NCBI GenBank assembly: GCA_018384375.1
Contig: JAHAYJ010000060.1
Span: 33,172 to 97,171, forward strand
Direction of reading: 5' to 3'
Origin: Lachnospiraceae bacterium
GTDB taxonomy: Bacteria; Bacillota; Clostridia; Lachnospirales; Lachnospiraceae
DNA length: 64,000 nt
The position numbers and the translations under genes are program-made. Below are positions 45,630-54,076 of this stretch, piece by piece; the stretch's first letter is position 1, and each line of letters begins with the position of its first letter. The notes under the pieces were generated by a model. It was not told where the DNA came from. It saw only the letters and a program-made list of their open reading frames with translations, and ran no database searches.

Positions 45630-46469
45630 ATGGAGAATGAAATTGATCCGGGAGTAATTGAAAAATTCCTGGAGGAATTACCGGAGAAGGCTTTTCACCT
45701 CGGACTGCGGGTGGTTCTGGCCGGTCTGGCGTTCCTGATGGGAGTTCAGTTGATCAGACTCATCAGAAAAATACTAAAAAAGACGCTTGAAAGAAGTAAA
45801 GCAGATATCAGCGCCATGAACTTTATAGACTCCTTTGTGAAATTTGCACTGTATTTTCTCCTCGTCTTAACGATCGCTTCTGGATTGGGCGTGGATGCTG
45901 CGAGTATTTTGGCAATTGTTGGTTCTGCCGGCGTGGCAATAGGACTTGCATTGCAGGGAAGTCTCAGCAACCTTGCAGGCGGTGTTTTGATTTTGGTGTT
46001 GAAACCGTTTCGTGTCGGAGATTACATTGAGGATAGCAACAACAGAGCGGGAATAGTGGAATCCATAGATATTTTTTATACCCATTTGCTCACATATGAC
46101 AATATTGCAATTGTATTGCCCAATGGAACCCTTGCTAACGGTACGATCACAAATTATACACAGAGTGAATTGCGCAGAGTGATTGTGCCGGTCAGCATCT
46201 CCTATCAGGCAGATGTGAAAGAGGCAAGAAAAGTTTTGCTGGAGGCATTGAAAGAAGATCCCTCAGTTAGAAAAGATAAGGAAATGAGAGTTCTGGTGGA
46301 CGCCCTGGCTGACAGTGGTGTGAATTTGCTTGTACGCTGCTGGGTGAAGCAGGATGATTACTGGGAGACGAAATGGAGGCTGACGGAACTGGTAAAGGAC
46401 ACGCTTGATGAAGCAGGAATCAGCATTCCCTTTCCTCAGTTGGATGTGCATATTAACCGGTCAGAATAA
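45630..46469 (+). CDS. Small-conductance mechanosensitive channel (MscS family)
   Basis: A 279-residue channel with three N-terminal membrane helices (about 20-130). The pore helix is ASILAIVGSAGVAIGLALQG, rich in Gly and Ala as in MscS TM3, followed by SLSNLAGGVLILVLKPFRVG and the beta domain (IVLPNGTLANGTITNYTQ). It releases solutes on hypo-osmotic shock. The ribosome site GGAGG is 12 bases from the ATG, longer than usual. Confidence 0.92.
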   Translation: MENEIDPGVIEKFLEELPEKAFHLGLRVVLAGLAFLMGVQLIRLIRKILKKTLERSKADISAMNFIDSFVKFALYFLLVLTIASGLGVDAASILAIVGSAGVAIGLALQGSLSNLAGGVLILVLKPFRVGDYIEDSNNRAGIVESIDIFYTHLLTYDNIAIVLPNGTLANGTITNYTQSELRRVIVPVSISYQADVKEARKVLLEALKEDPSVRKDKEMRVLVDALADSGVNLLVRCWVKQDDYWETKWRLTELVKDTLDEAGISIPFPQLDVHINRSE

Positions 46470-46477
46470 ATTAGTGC

Positions 46478-46506
46478 TTGCAAATTAAGCATGCTGACGT
46501 TATAAT
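46478..46506 (+). promoter_or_regulatory. Promoter of tRNA-Thr
   Basis: TTGCAA and a perfect TATAAT separated by 17 bases, 39 bases upstream of the mature tRNA. Confidence 0.75.
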
Positions 46507-46545
46507 TATCCTTGTTGTGATTCCATGATGAATACGACAGGGTAT

Positions 46546-46618
46546 GCTACTGTGGCTCAGTTGGTAGAGCAGCTGATTCGTAATCAGCAGGTCAGGGGTT
46601 CAAGTCCCCTCAGTAGCT
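46546..46618 (+). tRNA. tRNA-Thr (anticodon CGT)
   Basis: A 73-base cloverleaf: acceptor GCTACTG/CAGTAGC, D stem GCTC/GAGC, anticodon stem GCTGA/TCAGC with loop TTCGTAA (anticodon CGT, reading ACG), and T stem AGGGG/CCCCT with TTCAAGT. The discriminator is T and CCA is not encoded. It has its own promoter and terminator. Confidence 0.95.
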
Positions 46619-46619
46619 T

Positions 46620-46662
46620 AAAGCCAGTAAGCAAAGCTGCTACTGGCTTTATTTTTTCTTTT
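46620..46662. terminator. Strong terminator after tRNA-Thr
   Basis: A perfect 10-bp stem (AAAGCCAGTA / TACTGGCTTT) with an 11-base loop and the tail ATTTTTTCTTTTT. The 3' end of the convergent permease gene overlaps the T-run. Confidence 0.9.
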
Positions 46663-47488
46663 TATACAGATGCTCCAGCCATTGGATGCATTGGTATAGT
46701 CCCATTGCAATGATACACAGGATGATTATGGACGTAATTACCATGTTAAGCTTAAAAACCTGTGTGCCGTAAATAATCAGATAACCAAGGCCTTTTCTGG
46801 CTGCGAGAAATTCTCCGATTATCACCCCTACAAGTGCCAGACCGATATTAACCTTCATATTGCTTAAAATGACAGGAATAGAGGAAGGAAGTACCACCTT
46901 ATGAAATGCATCAAAGCGATTCCCACCCAGAGTGTAGATCAGCTTGAGTTTCTCCGGGTCAGTATGGCGAAAGCCGGTATACAGGTTAATGACAGAACCG
47001 AAAATGGCTACAGAGATGCCTGCAACAATGATGGTACCCGTACCGGTTCCAAGCCATACGATGAGTAAAGGCGCGAGAGCTGACTTGGGAAGACTGTTTA
47101 AAATAACCAGATATGGCTCCAATATTTCAGACAAGGTCCTGGAATACCATAGCAGTGTTGCAGTCAGCATGGAGATCAGTGTAATTAATAAAAAGCTTAG
47201 TATGGTTTCAAGAAGAGTGATCCCGGCATGTGTAAATAAAGAGCCGTCTGCCAGCATTTGAACAAAGTAGGAGATTACCATACTGGGACTGCTGAAGAAG
47301 AAAGTATCAATAAGTCTAAATCGGCCTGCGGCTTCCCATATAATGAGAAAGGTAAAAAATACCAGAAAGCGCAAAATCGTAATCAGGTGATGGTGCCTGT
47401 AATGATCATGAATATATTTTTTTTGCGTTTCTGAAATGAGAGGAATACAGGCAGCCTCCAGATCAGATTTCTTTTTCGCTGTATTCAT
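46649..47488 (-). CDS. ABC transporter permease (SsuC/TauC/ThiX-like)
   Basis: A 279-residue inner-membrane permease with about six helices. Start set at 47488, where AAGGAG is 7 bases upstream; the longer ORF lacks a site. The EAA-type loop is LIYTLGGNRFDAFHKVVLPS and LPKSALAPLLIVWLGTGTGT is typical of nitrate/sulfonate/taurine or thiamine-precursor permeases. The gene starts 26 bases inside the ATPase gene. Its last codons (YKKKK) are encoded by the tRNA terminator T-run. Substrate unknown: no binding protein is adjacent. Confidence 0.87.
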   Translation of the reverse strand: MNTAKKKSDLEAACIPLISETQKKYIHDHYRHHHLITILRFLVFFTFLIIWEAAGRFRLIDTFFFSSPSMVISYFVQMLADGSLFTHAGITLLETILSFLLITLISMLTATLLWYSRTLSEILEPYLVILNSLPKSALAPLLIVWLGTGTGTIIVAGISVAIFGSVINLYTGFRHTDPEKLKLIYTLGGNRFDAFHKVVLPSSIPVILSNMKVNIGLALVGVIIGEFLAARKGLGYLIIYGTQVFKLNMVITSIIILCIIAMGLYQCIQWLEHLYKKKK

Positions 47489-48236
47489 TTGATATCTCCT
47501 TCCATAACAATGTAAACAAATCCTTGAATTCAGGGGCATTTCTTGCAGAAAGCGGGGTGTGCTCCGAGAGAGTAAGCTTCACCGGAATATCATTTTTTAT
47601 GGAGGCAGGGCGTCTTTTCAAGACCAGAATCCTGTCAGCCAGTGATATTGCTTCAGAAAGATCATGTGTAATGAGCAGGGCAGTGATTCCACTTTTTCGG
47701 ATGATGCTGCCAATATCCCCTGATACCATAAGACGGGTCTGATAATCCAAGGCGCTGAAGGGCTCATCAAGAAGAAGAAGGCCCGGTTCCATAACCATGG
47801 TTCGAATCAATGCAGCACGCTGCTTCATGCCGCCGGATAATTCTGCAGGCCTTTTGTCTTTAAATTTTTCAAGTCCATATTCTGACAACAGGCGACTGGC
47901 AAGGGCTTCCTTTTCTTTGGTTAGTGTACCGGTTACTTCCGGACCGAGGAGAATATTTTTCCATATCGTGCGCCATTCCAGCAGGTGATCCTGCTGAAGC
48001 ATATATCCAATTCGTATCCGTTCTGACTGGTCTAAGATGATCTCACCGGACTCCGGTTTGATCAGTCCCGCAATAATGGAAAGAAGGGTGGATTTTCCAC
48101 AGCCGCTCGGACCTACAATTGCAACAAATTCACCCTTATTGATCTGAAAGGAAAGATTGGACAATGCTTTTGTTTCGCCATTGAGGTTGTGATAGGAAAA
48201 GCAGATATCCCTGCAGGTTAAAACAGGCTGATTCAC
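47463..48236 (-). CDS. ABC transporter ATP-binding protein (SsuB/TauB-like)
   Basis: A 257-residue ATPase: GPSGCGKSTLLSIIAGL (Walker A), YMLQQDHLLEWRTIWKN (Q-loop), LSGGMKQRAALIRT (signature) and LLLLDEPFSALD (Walker B). It pairs with the overlapping permease gene. The YMLQQDHLLEWRT segment is typical of the nitrate/sulfonate class. A substrate-binding protein is missing locally, so the substrate (sulfonate, thiamine precursor or other) stays open. Confidence 0.9.
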   Translation of the reverse strand: MNQPVLTCRDICFSYHNLNGETKALSNLSFQINKGEFVAIVGPSGCGKSTLLSIIAGLIKPESGEIILDQSERIRIGYMLQQDHLLEWRTIWKNILLGPEVTGTLTKEKEALASRLLSEYGLEKFKDKRPAELSGGMKQRAALIRTMVMEPGLLLLDEPFSALDYQTRLMVSGDIGSIIRKSGITALLITHDLSEAISLADRILVLKRRPASIKNDIPVKLTLSEHTPLSARNAPEFKDLFTLLWKEISNEYSEKEI

Positions 48237-48327
48237 AGAATTGCTCTCCTTTTTAGGTTTCTATATCATTAGAGTATGAATAACAGATTTTTTTGGTGAA
48301 GGAAGTGTTAGGTTTTGGAAGAAAAGA

Positions 48328-48356
48328 TTGAAAAGAGTTGTAAAATATGATAGTAT
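48328..48356 (+). promoter_or_regulatory. Promoter of argH
   Basis: TTGAAA and TAGTAT separated by 17 bases, 34 bases before the argH ATG. The TTG start in the ORF track coincides with this -35 box. Confidence 0.65.
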
Positions 48357-48390
48357 CAAATTCAGATTTAACTATTGGAGGACAGTTGAC

Positions 48391-49800
48391 ATGGCTCAAT
48401 TATGGGGCGGACGTTTTACCAAAGAAACCGACAAGATGGTTTACCAATTTAATGCGTCCATAAATTTTGACCGTAAATTGTTTGAACAGGATATAGAAGG
48501 AAGTATTGCACATGTGGTCATGCTGGAAAAACAGGGAATTCTGACCTGTGAAGAAAAGGATGCAATTGTGAAAGGTCTCACCGGTATTCGCAGTGATGTG
48601 GAAGAAGGAAAACTCTCCATTACGGATGAATATGAAGATGTTCATAGCTTTGTAGAAGCAAAGCTCATCCAGCGGATTGGAGATGCAGGGAAAAAGATGC
48701 ATACCGGAAGAAGCAGGAATGATCAGGTTGCGCTTGATATGAAGCTTTATGTAAGGGGAGAAATCCTGCAGATTACAGATGCACTGCATGAACTTCTTGC
48801 TACGCTGCTTCATATTATGGAGCAGAATATAACTGCCTATATGCCCGGATTTACCCATTTGCAAAAAGCACAGCCCACTACGCTGGCGCATCATATGGGA
48901 GCTTATTTTGAGATGTTTAAGAGGGATGTGCTAAGACTAAAGGATATTTATAAGAGGATGAACTATTGTCCCCTCGGTGCAGGTGCTTTTGCAGGGACAA
49001 CTTATCCACTTGACAGGGCCTATACAGCATCATTAATGGGATTTGAAGGCCCTACTTTAAATAGCATGGATTCTGTGGCTGACCGCGATTATGTGATTGA
49101 ATTTCTGTCGGCACTTTCCGTAATTATGATGCATTTAAGCAGATTTTCTGAGGAAATTATTATCTGGAATTCCAATGAATATCGTTTCGTTGAGATTGAT
49201 GACGGGTTTTCAACGGGAAGCAGTATTATGCCTCAGAAGAAAAACCCGGATATTGCAGAGTTGGTAAGAGGTAAGACTGGAAGAGTTTATGGTGCTTTAA
49301 TGTCAATGCTTACCACGATGAAGGGAATTCCCCTTGCTTATAATAAGGATATGCAGGAGGATAAGGAAGTTACCTTCGATGCGATAGAAACGGTTAAGAA
49401 CTGTCTGATACTGTTTAATGGAATGCTGGCTACCATGAAATTTAACTATGAGATCATGGAGAAGAGTGCGACCAATGGCTTTACCAATGCGACTGATGCA
49501 GCAGATTATCTGGTGAATAAGGGAGTTCCTTTCCGGGATGCCCATGCTATCATCGGACGTCTTGTACTTTACTGTATTGAAAAGAACAGCAGCATTGATG
49601 AATTGGGTATAGAGGAATTAAAAGAAATCAGCCCTGTGTTTGAAGCTGATGTTTATGATGCAATCAGTTTGAAAACTTGTGTTGAAAAGAGGCTGACCAT
49701 AGGAGCTCCGGGACAAAAGGCGATGGAAGAGGTTATCCGGATAAACAGAAAATTTTTAGAGGAAAGCAGGACAGACAGTTCTTGTGATAAATTAAGATGA
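48391..49800 (+). CDS. argH: Argininosuccinate lyase
   Basis: Splits argininosuccinate to arginine and fumarate. Start set at ATG 48391 (GGAGG 9 bases upstream), giving 469 residues starting MAQLWGGRFTKETDKMVYQF, the family N-terminus. KMHTGRSRNDQVALD and the signature SSIMPQKKNPDIAEL are intact. argG is not adjacent. asd follows after 13 bases, so the two may share the promoter. Confidence 0.97.
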   Translation: MAQLWGGRFTKETDKMVYQFNASINFDRKLFEQDIEGSIAHVVMLEKQGILTCEEKDAIVKGLTGIRSDVEEGKLSITDEYEDVHSFVEAKLIQRIGDAGKKMHTGRSRNDQVALDMKLYVRGEILQITDALHELLATLLHIMEQNITAYMPGFTHLQKAQPTTLAHHMGAYFEMFKRDVLRLKDIYKRMNYCPLGAGAFAGTTYPLDRAYTASLMGFEGPTLNSMDSVADRDYVIEFLSALSVIMMHLSRFSEEIIIWNSNEYRFVEIDDGFSTGSSIMPQKKNPDIAELVRGKTGRVYGALMSMLTTMKGIPLAYNKDMQEDKEVTFDAIETVKNCLILFNGMLATMKFNYEIMEKSATNGFTNATDAADYLVNKGVPFRDAHAIIGRLVLYCIEKNSSIDELGIEELKEISPVFEADVYDAISLKTCVEKRLTIGAPGQKAMEEVIRINRKFLEESRTDSSCDKLR

Positions 49801-49813
49801 GGAGATTGGAAAA

Positions 49814-50899
49814 ATGAGTGAAAAATTGAAAGTAGGTATTTTAGGAGGAACAGGTATGGTGGGACAGAGGTTTATTTCTCTGTTGGAGAATCATCCCTGG
49901 TTCGAGGTCACAACGGTTGCGGCAAGCCCAAGATCGGCCGGTAAGACCTATGAGGAGGCAGTGGGAGACAGATGGAAAATGACAACGCCAATGCCCGAAA
50001 AGGTTAAGAAGCTTGTCGTTATGAATGTCAATGAAGTGGAAGCAGTTGCCTCGAAGGTCGATTTCGTGTTCAGCGCTGTTGATATGACAAAGGAAGAGAT
50101 CAAGAAGATCGAGGAGGCATATGCAAAAACAGAGACACCTGTTGTCTCCAATAATTCTGCACATAGATGGACGCCAGATGTTCCTATGGTAGTACCGGAG
50201 ATTAATCCGGAACATATGAGAGTAATTGACTTTCAGAAGAAGAGACTGGGAACGACAAGAGGCTTTGTCGCAGTAAAGCCCAATTGCTCTATTCAGAGTT
50301 ATGCCCCTGTCCTTACTGCATGGAAGGAATTTGAGCCGTATGAGGTGGTAGCAACTACCTATCAGGCGATTTCCGGTGCGGGAAAGACCTTTAAGGATTG
50401 GCCGGAAATGGTTGAAAATATCATTCCCTACATTGGCGGAGAGGAGGAAAAGAGTGAGAAAGAACCTCTGCGTATCTGGGGAGAGATTAAGGACGGCGTT
50501 ATTGTTCCTGCAACATCTCCGGTTATTACCTGCCAGTGTATCAGAGTGCCTGTACTCAACGGTCATACGGCAGCGGTATTTGTTAAGTTCAGAAAGAAAC
50601 CGACAAAGGAGCAGCTGATAGAGAAGCTTATCTCCTTTAAAGGAATCCCACAGGAAAGGCAGCTTCCAAGTGCACCAAAACAGTTTATCCAGTATCTGGA
50701 GGAGGACAATAGACCGCAGGTAAAACTGGATGTAGATTTTGAAAATGGTATGGGAATCAGTGTGGGACGTCTTCGCGAGGACACCGTTTACGACTGGAAG
50801 TTCGTAGGACTTTCCCACAATACAGTACGTGGTGCGGCCGGGGGTGCTGTGCTGTGTGCAGAACTCTTAAAGGAGCAGGGTTACATTACAAAGAAATAA
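49814..50899 (+). CDS. asd: Aspartate-semialdehyde dehydrogenase
   Basis: Reduces aspartyl phosphate with NADPH, on the route to lysine, threonine, methionine and diaminopimelate. The 361 residues contain VGILGGTGMVGQRFISLLE (NADP loop), AVKPNCSIQSYAPVL with the catalytic Cys, and GHTAAVFVKF. The length and KPNCSIQ motif fit the longer archaeal/fungal-like ASADH group seen in Clostridia. It lies 13 bases after argH. Confidence 0.95.
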   Translation: MSEKLKVGILGGTGMVGQRFISLLENHPWFEVTTVAASPRSAGKTYEEAVGDRWKMTTPMPEKVKKLVVMNVNEVEAVASKVDFVFSAVDMTKEEIKKIEEAYAKTETPVVSNNSAHRWTPDVPMVVPEINPEHMRVIDFQKKRLGTTRGFVAVKPNCSIQSYAPVLTAWKEFEPYEVVATTYQAISGAGKTFKDWPEMVENIIPYIGGEEEKSEKEPLRIWGEIKDGVIVPATSPVITCQCIRVPVLNGHTAAVFVKFRKKPTKEQLIEKLISFKGIPQERQLPSAPKQFIQYLEEDNRPQVKLDVDFENGMGISVGRLREDTVYDWKFVGLSHNTVRGAAGGAVLCAELLKEQGYITKK

Positions 50900-50971
50900 G
50901 GCACAAAAGGGTATTTCATGCTGCGTATGTCTGGGGAGTACATACACAGCTGACATAGAGGGGTAAGCAAA

Positions 50972-52696
50972 ATGGATGAATTACGTTATCAGGTGGACCT
51001 GTTAAGCGCAATGAACCAGCGATTGACAAATGATGAAAAGATGTATCGTTTAATATGCGATACATCCAGCAATGCGTTCCTTTACGTGGATTTTGTTGAA
51101 GACAGGGTGCGGACATTAGCAAACTGGGATTTCTTTTTTCCGAACGTCGAGATCAATGATCGAAACGACCTGACCAAATTATATTCTCAGGTGGAAGAGA
51201 AATATACACTTCCATTACGGGAATTGATTTTCCTTGAAAAGACGGAAATGAATACGAGCAGTGGGATCATCAAGCTGAAGGATGGAAAGACCTGGGTGGA
51301 GTGTGAGACGGCCATTCTTTATGATCTGACAGGAAATGCAACAGATAAAGTGATTCGTTTTAAGGATATCTCAAAATTTAAGAATCAAAATGAAGAACTG
51401 ACCTATATGGCATATTACGATATGCTTACCGGACTGTATAACAGAAATTATTTTGTCAGGCTTTTGGCAGATTTCGTTAGAAAAGCGGGAGATGAAAACG
51501 AAATTGTATCTGTCATGTTTGTTGATATTGATGATTTTCGGAAGATCAATGACGGCTTTGGACTGATTGTCGGTGATGAAATTGTTCAGCAGTTTGGGCA
51601 ATTCCTGTCCGGCTTCAAAAGTGAGAATGTCCTGGTATCCCATTTTAATGCTGATATTTACTGTATTGCTATCTATAAGCCGTCAGGAAGCAGAAGCGTA
51701 GAACATATCTATAAAGTGATACATCAAAGAGTGAGGGAACCTTTCAGATTAAGTACCGGACAGGAACTGCTGATTTCTGTAAGCGTTGGTGTTGCTGAGT
51801 ATCCGGAGGCGGCAAAAACGACCCTGGAGCTGATAAACTGTGCAGAAATCGTCATGTTTAAGGCAAAAGGAAACGGAAAGGATGCAATCAAATATTTTGA
51901 TGCACCGATTTTAAATGAATTTTTACAGAATGTTAATATTGAAACAAAATTAAAGGGGGCGGTATTTGAACAAAATTTCACTATGAATTTTCAGCCCCAG
52001 TATTATGTGAAGGATAAAAAACTGCGGGGAGTTGAGGCTCTGATCAGATGGCGTGACAATGATGGCATGATGATCAGTCCGGCAGTTTTTATTCCGATTG
52101 CAGAAAAAAACGGAACAATAGTACCAATCGGAACATGGGTCATTGAGGAAAGTATCAGAACCTTTGTGGATTGGAAAAGACAGTTTGACTGTCATGTGAT
52201 CCTTTCCCTGAACATTTCTGCCATTCAATATATGAGAGAAGATTTCATTGACAGTATTTTGAGTGTGATCAAGAAATATGATGTGGACCCAACGGAATTA
52301 GAACTTGAAATTACGGAGAGTGTACTGATTGAAAATTTCAAGGATGTTATGGAAAAACTTCATATTCTGCGTGATTATGGAATTCGAATCTCCCTGGATG
52401 ATTTTGGTACAGGATATTCCTCACTTTCCTATCTGAAAGGGCTTCCGATAGACACTCTGAAAATAGATAAGAGCTTTATTGACACAATTGTCAATGATGA
52501 GAATACAAGGGTGATTACGGAGTCTATTATCTATATGGTGAAGAAGCTTGGATTCGAGACAATTGCTGAAGGAGTGGAAAGCAAAGAACAATTCGAATAC
52601 CTGAAGGAAATCGGCTGTGACTGTATTCAGGGATATCTTCTTGGTAAGCCGATGCCGGGGGAAGAAATCAAACAGCTTTTACTTGATCAGATCTGA
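50972..52696 (+). CDS. PAS/GGDEF-like/EAL protein, probable c-di-GMP phosphodiesterase
   Basis: A 574-residue cytoplasmic signalling protein with no membrane helix. An N-terminal PAS-like region (about 1-135) precedes a diguanylate cyclase fold opening YDMLTGLYNRNYF. The GGDEF site itself reads FNADIY (residues 225-230), so cyclase activity is improbable. The EAL domain is complete: VEALIRW (E355), LNISAIQY, ELEITES, DDFGTGYSSLSYL, IAEGVES and QGYLLGKP. It should degrade c-di-GMP, with the GGDEF-like part perhaps as a GTP sensor. GAGGGG precedes the ATG. Confidence 0.88.
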   Translation: MDELRYQVDLLSAMNQRLTNDEKMYRLICDTSSNAFLYVDFVEDRVRTLANWDFFFPNVEINDRNDLTKLYSQVEEKYTLPLRELIFLEKTEMNTSSGIIKLKDGKTWVECETAILYDLTGNATDKVIRFKDISKFKNQNEELTYMAYYDMLTGLYNRNYFVRLLADFVRKAGDENEIVSVMFVDIDDFRKINDGFGLIVGDEIVQQFGQFLSGFKSENVLVSHFNADIYCIAIYKPSGSRSVEHIYKVIHQRVREPFRLSTGQELLISVSVGVAEYPEAAKTTLELINCAEIVMFKAKGNGKDAIKYFDAPILNEFLQNVNIETKLKGAVFEQNFTMNFQPQYYVKDKKLRGVEALIRWRDNDGMMISPAVFIPIAEKNGTIVPIGTWVIEESIRTFVDWKRQFDCHVILSLNISAIQYMREDFIDSILSVIKKYDVDPTELELEITESVLIENFKDVMEKLHILRDYGIRISLDDFGTGYSSLSYLKGLPIDTLKIDKSFIDTIVNDENTRVITESIIYMVKKLGFETIAEGVESKEQFEYLKEIGCDCIQGYLLGKPMPGEEIKQLLLDQI

Positions 52697-52717
52697 TTGA
52701 AATAATAGGAGAGAGGA

Positions 52718-54076
52718 ATGGTTTTAGGGCGAACAAGTGAGTTAAAATATTTAAATACCTGTTATGACCGTGAGGGCAGCCGGATTATGGTTGTTTATGG
52801 ACATAAGAATGTTGGAAAAACAGCTCTGCTTCGTCAGTTTGTCCAGGACAAGCCATATTCCTATTACCGTGCACGATCTGCTTCTGATCGGGAACAGAGA
52901 TTTCAGTGGGGAAAGGAGCTTCCTGAGAAGGAAAATGCTATGCTGAAGTTTCCTTCCTATACCGAAATTTTGAGAGCGATTCCGAAAGAGCAGAACCAGA
53001 AAACTGTGATCATTATTGACGAATTTCAATATGTAATTAAGACGGACGGCACTTTCATGAAGGAGCTTGTCAGTTATGTGCATGAGAATCAGCGGAATTT
53101 GCTTGTTATTCTATGCAGTTCTTCCATTGGATGGGTAGAGAACAGCATGGTTACAAGGATTGGAGAGTCTGCTTATGAGATTTCCGGATTCTTGAAAATT
53201 CGAGAATTGGAATTTGAAGCGATGCTGGAATATTTTCCGGGATTCTCGATGGAACAGTGCGTGGAAGCTTATGCGGTACTGGGAGGAACACCTGGGCTGT
53301 GGAAGCATTTCGATGATAAACTCAGTATTAAGGAAAATATATGTCGGTACATTTTAAGTGCAGCTTCACCGCTTTACGATGAGGGGCAGCGTATCGTCCG
53401 TGAGGAACTGAGGGAGACCGGAGTTTATAATACGATTCTTGCATCTATTGCAGCAGGGAATCACAAGTTAAATGATCTTTATCTTCATACGGGATTCTCA
53501 AGAGCGAAAATCAGTGTATACCTAAAAAATCTGATGGAACTGGAACTGGTAGAGAAGGTTTTTTCCTATGATACAGACGGAATAGTTAATACACAGAAGG
53601 GAATCTACCGGATCAGCAACCATTTGGTTCACTTTTATTTTACTTATCTTTATCCCAATCTGAGCAGTCTGGAAACAATGACACCGGGAGAATTTTATCA
53701 GAAGTTTATTGTATTTGACATGAAAAATTATGTAGCCGAATATTTTAACATTGTCTGTAAGCAATATATTGAAAAGTGGAATAAGTGGGGAAGGCTTCCG
53801 ATTGAAGTAGAACGGATAGGAGAATGGGTCGGTAAGCAGGGAACGATTGATGTTATAGCCCAGAACGAGGAAGGAAAAACCATTATCGGTATCTGTAACT
53901 GGGATAAACCGATTATGAGATATGATGACTATGAGTGGCTGTTGTTTTGCGCGAAAAAGGCAAAACTACGCGCGGATTATGTCTATTTATTCTCTGTAAA
54001 GCAGTTTGATGAAAAGCTGAGCCTGGAGGCAAAGGTAAAGCATAATCTGAAATTGATCAGTCTGGATGAAATGTAA
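52718..54076 (+). CDS. AAA ATPase of the archaeal-type/DUF234 family
   Basis: A 452-residue ATPase with Walker A GHKNVGKTALL (about 28-38), Walker B VIIIDEFQYV, a winged-helix region (KLNDLYLHTGFSRAKISVYL) and a C-terminal DUF234-like domain. In relatives that domain resembles a PD-(D/E)XK nuclease fold; here the acidic residue is seen (GTIDVIAQ), but the usual E-x-K reads GICNW, so cleavage is doubtful. Its stop overlaps the topB start (TAATG), which suggests a DNA-related role. The family's function is unknown. Confidence 0.75.
   Translation: MVLGRTSELKYLNTCYDREGSRIMVVYGHKNVGKTALLRQFVQDKPYSYYRARSASDREQRFQWGKELPEKENAMLKFPSYTEILRAIPKEQNQKTVIIIDEFQYVIKTDGTFMKELVSYVHENQRNLLVILCSSSIGWVENSMVTRIGESAYEISGFLKIRELEFEAMLEYFPGFSMEQCVEAYAVLGGTPGLWKHFDDKLSIKENICRYILSAASPLYDEGQRIVREELRETGVYNTILASIAAGNHKLNDLYLHTGFSRAKISVYLKNLMELELVEKVFSYDTDGIVNTQKGIYRISNHLVHFYFTYLYPNLSSLETMTPGEFYQKFIVFDMKNYVAEYFNIVCKQYIEKWNKWGRLPIEVERIGEWVGKQGTIDVIAQNEEGKTIIGICNWDKPIMRYDDYEWLLFCAKKAKLRADYVYLFSVKQFDEKLSLEAKVKHNLKLISLDEM

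Noticed and set aside
49841-50818. 325-residue minus-strand ORF
   Set aside because: Fully antisense to asd; composition (Cys/His/Leu/Arg rich) is typical of a reverse-frame shadow.
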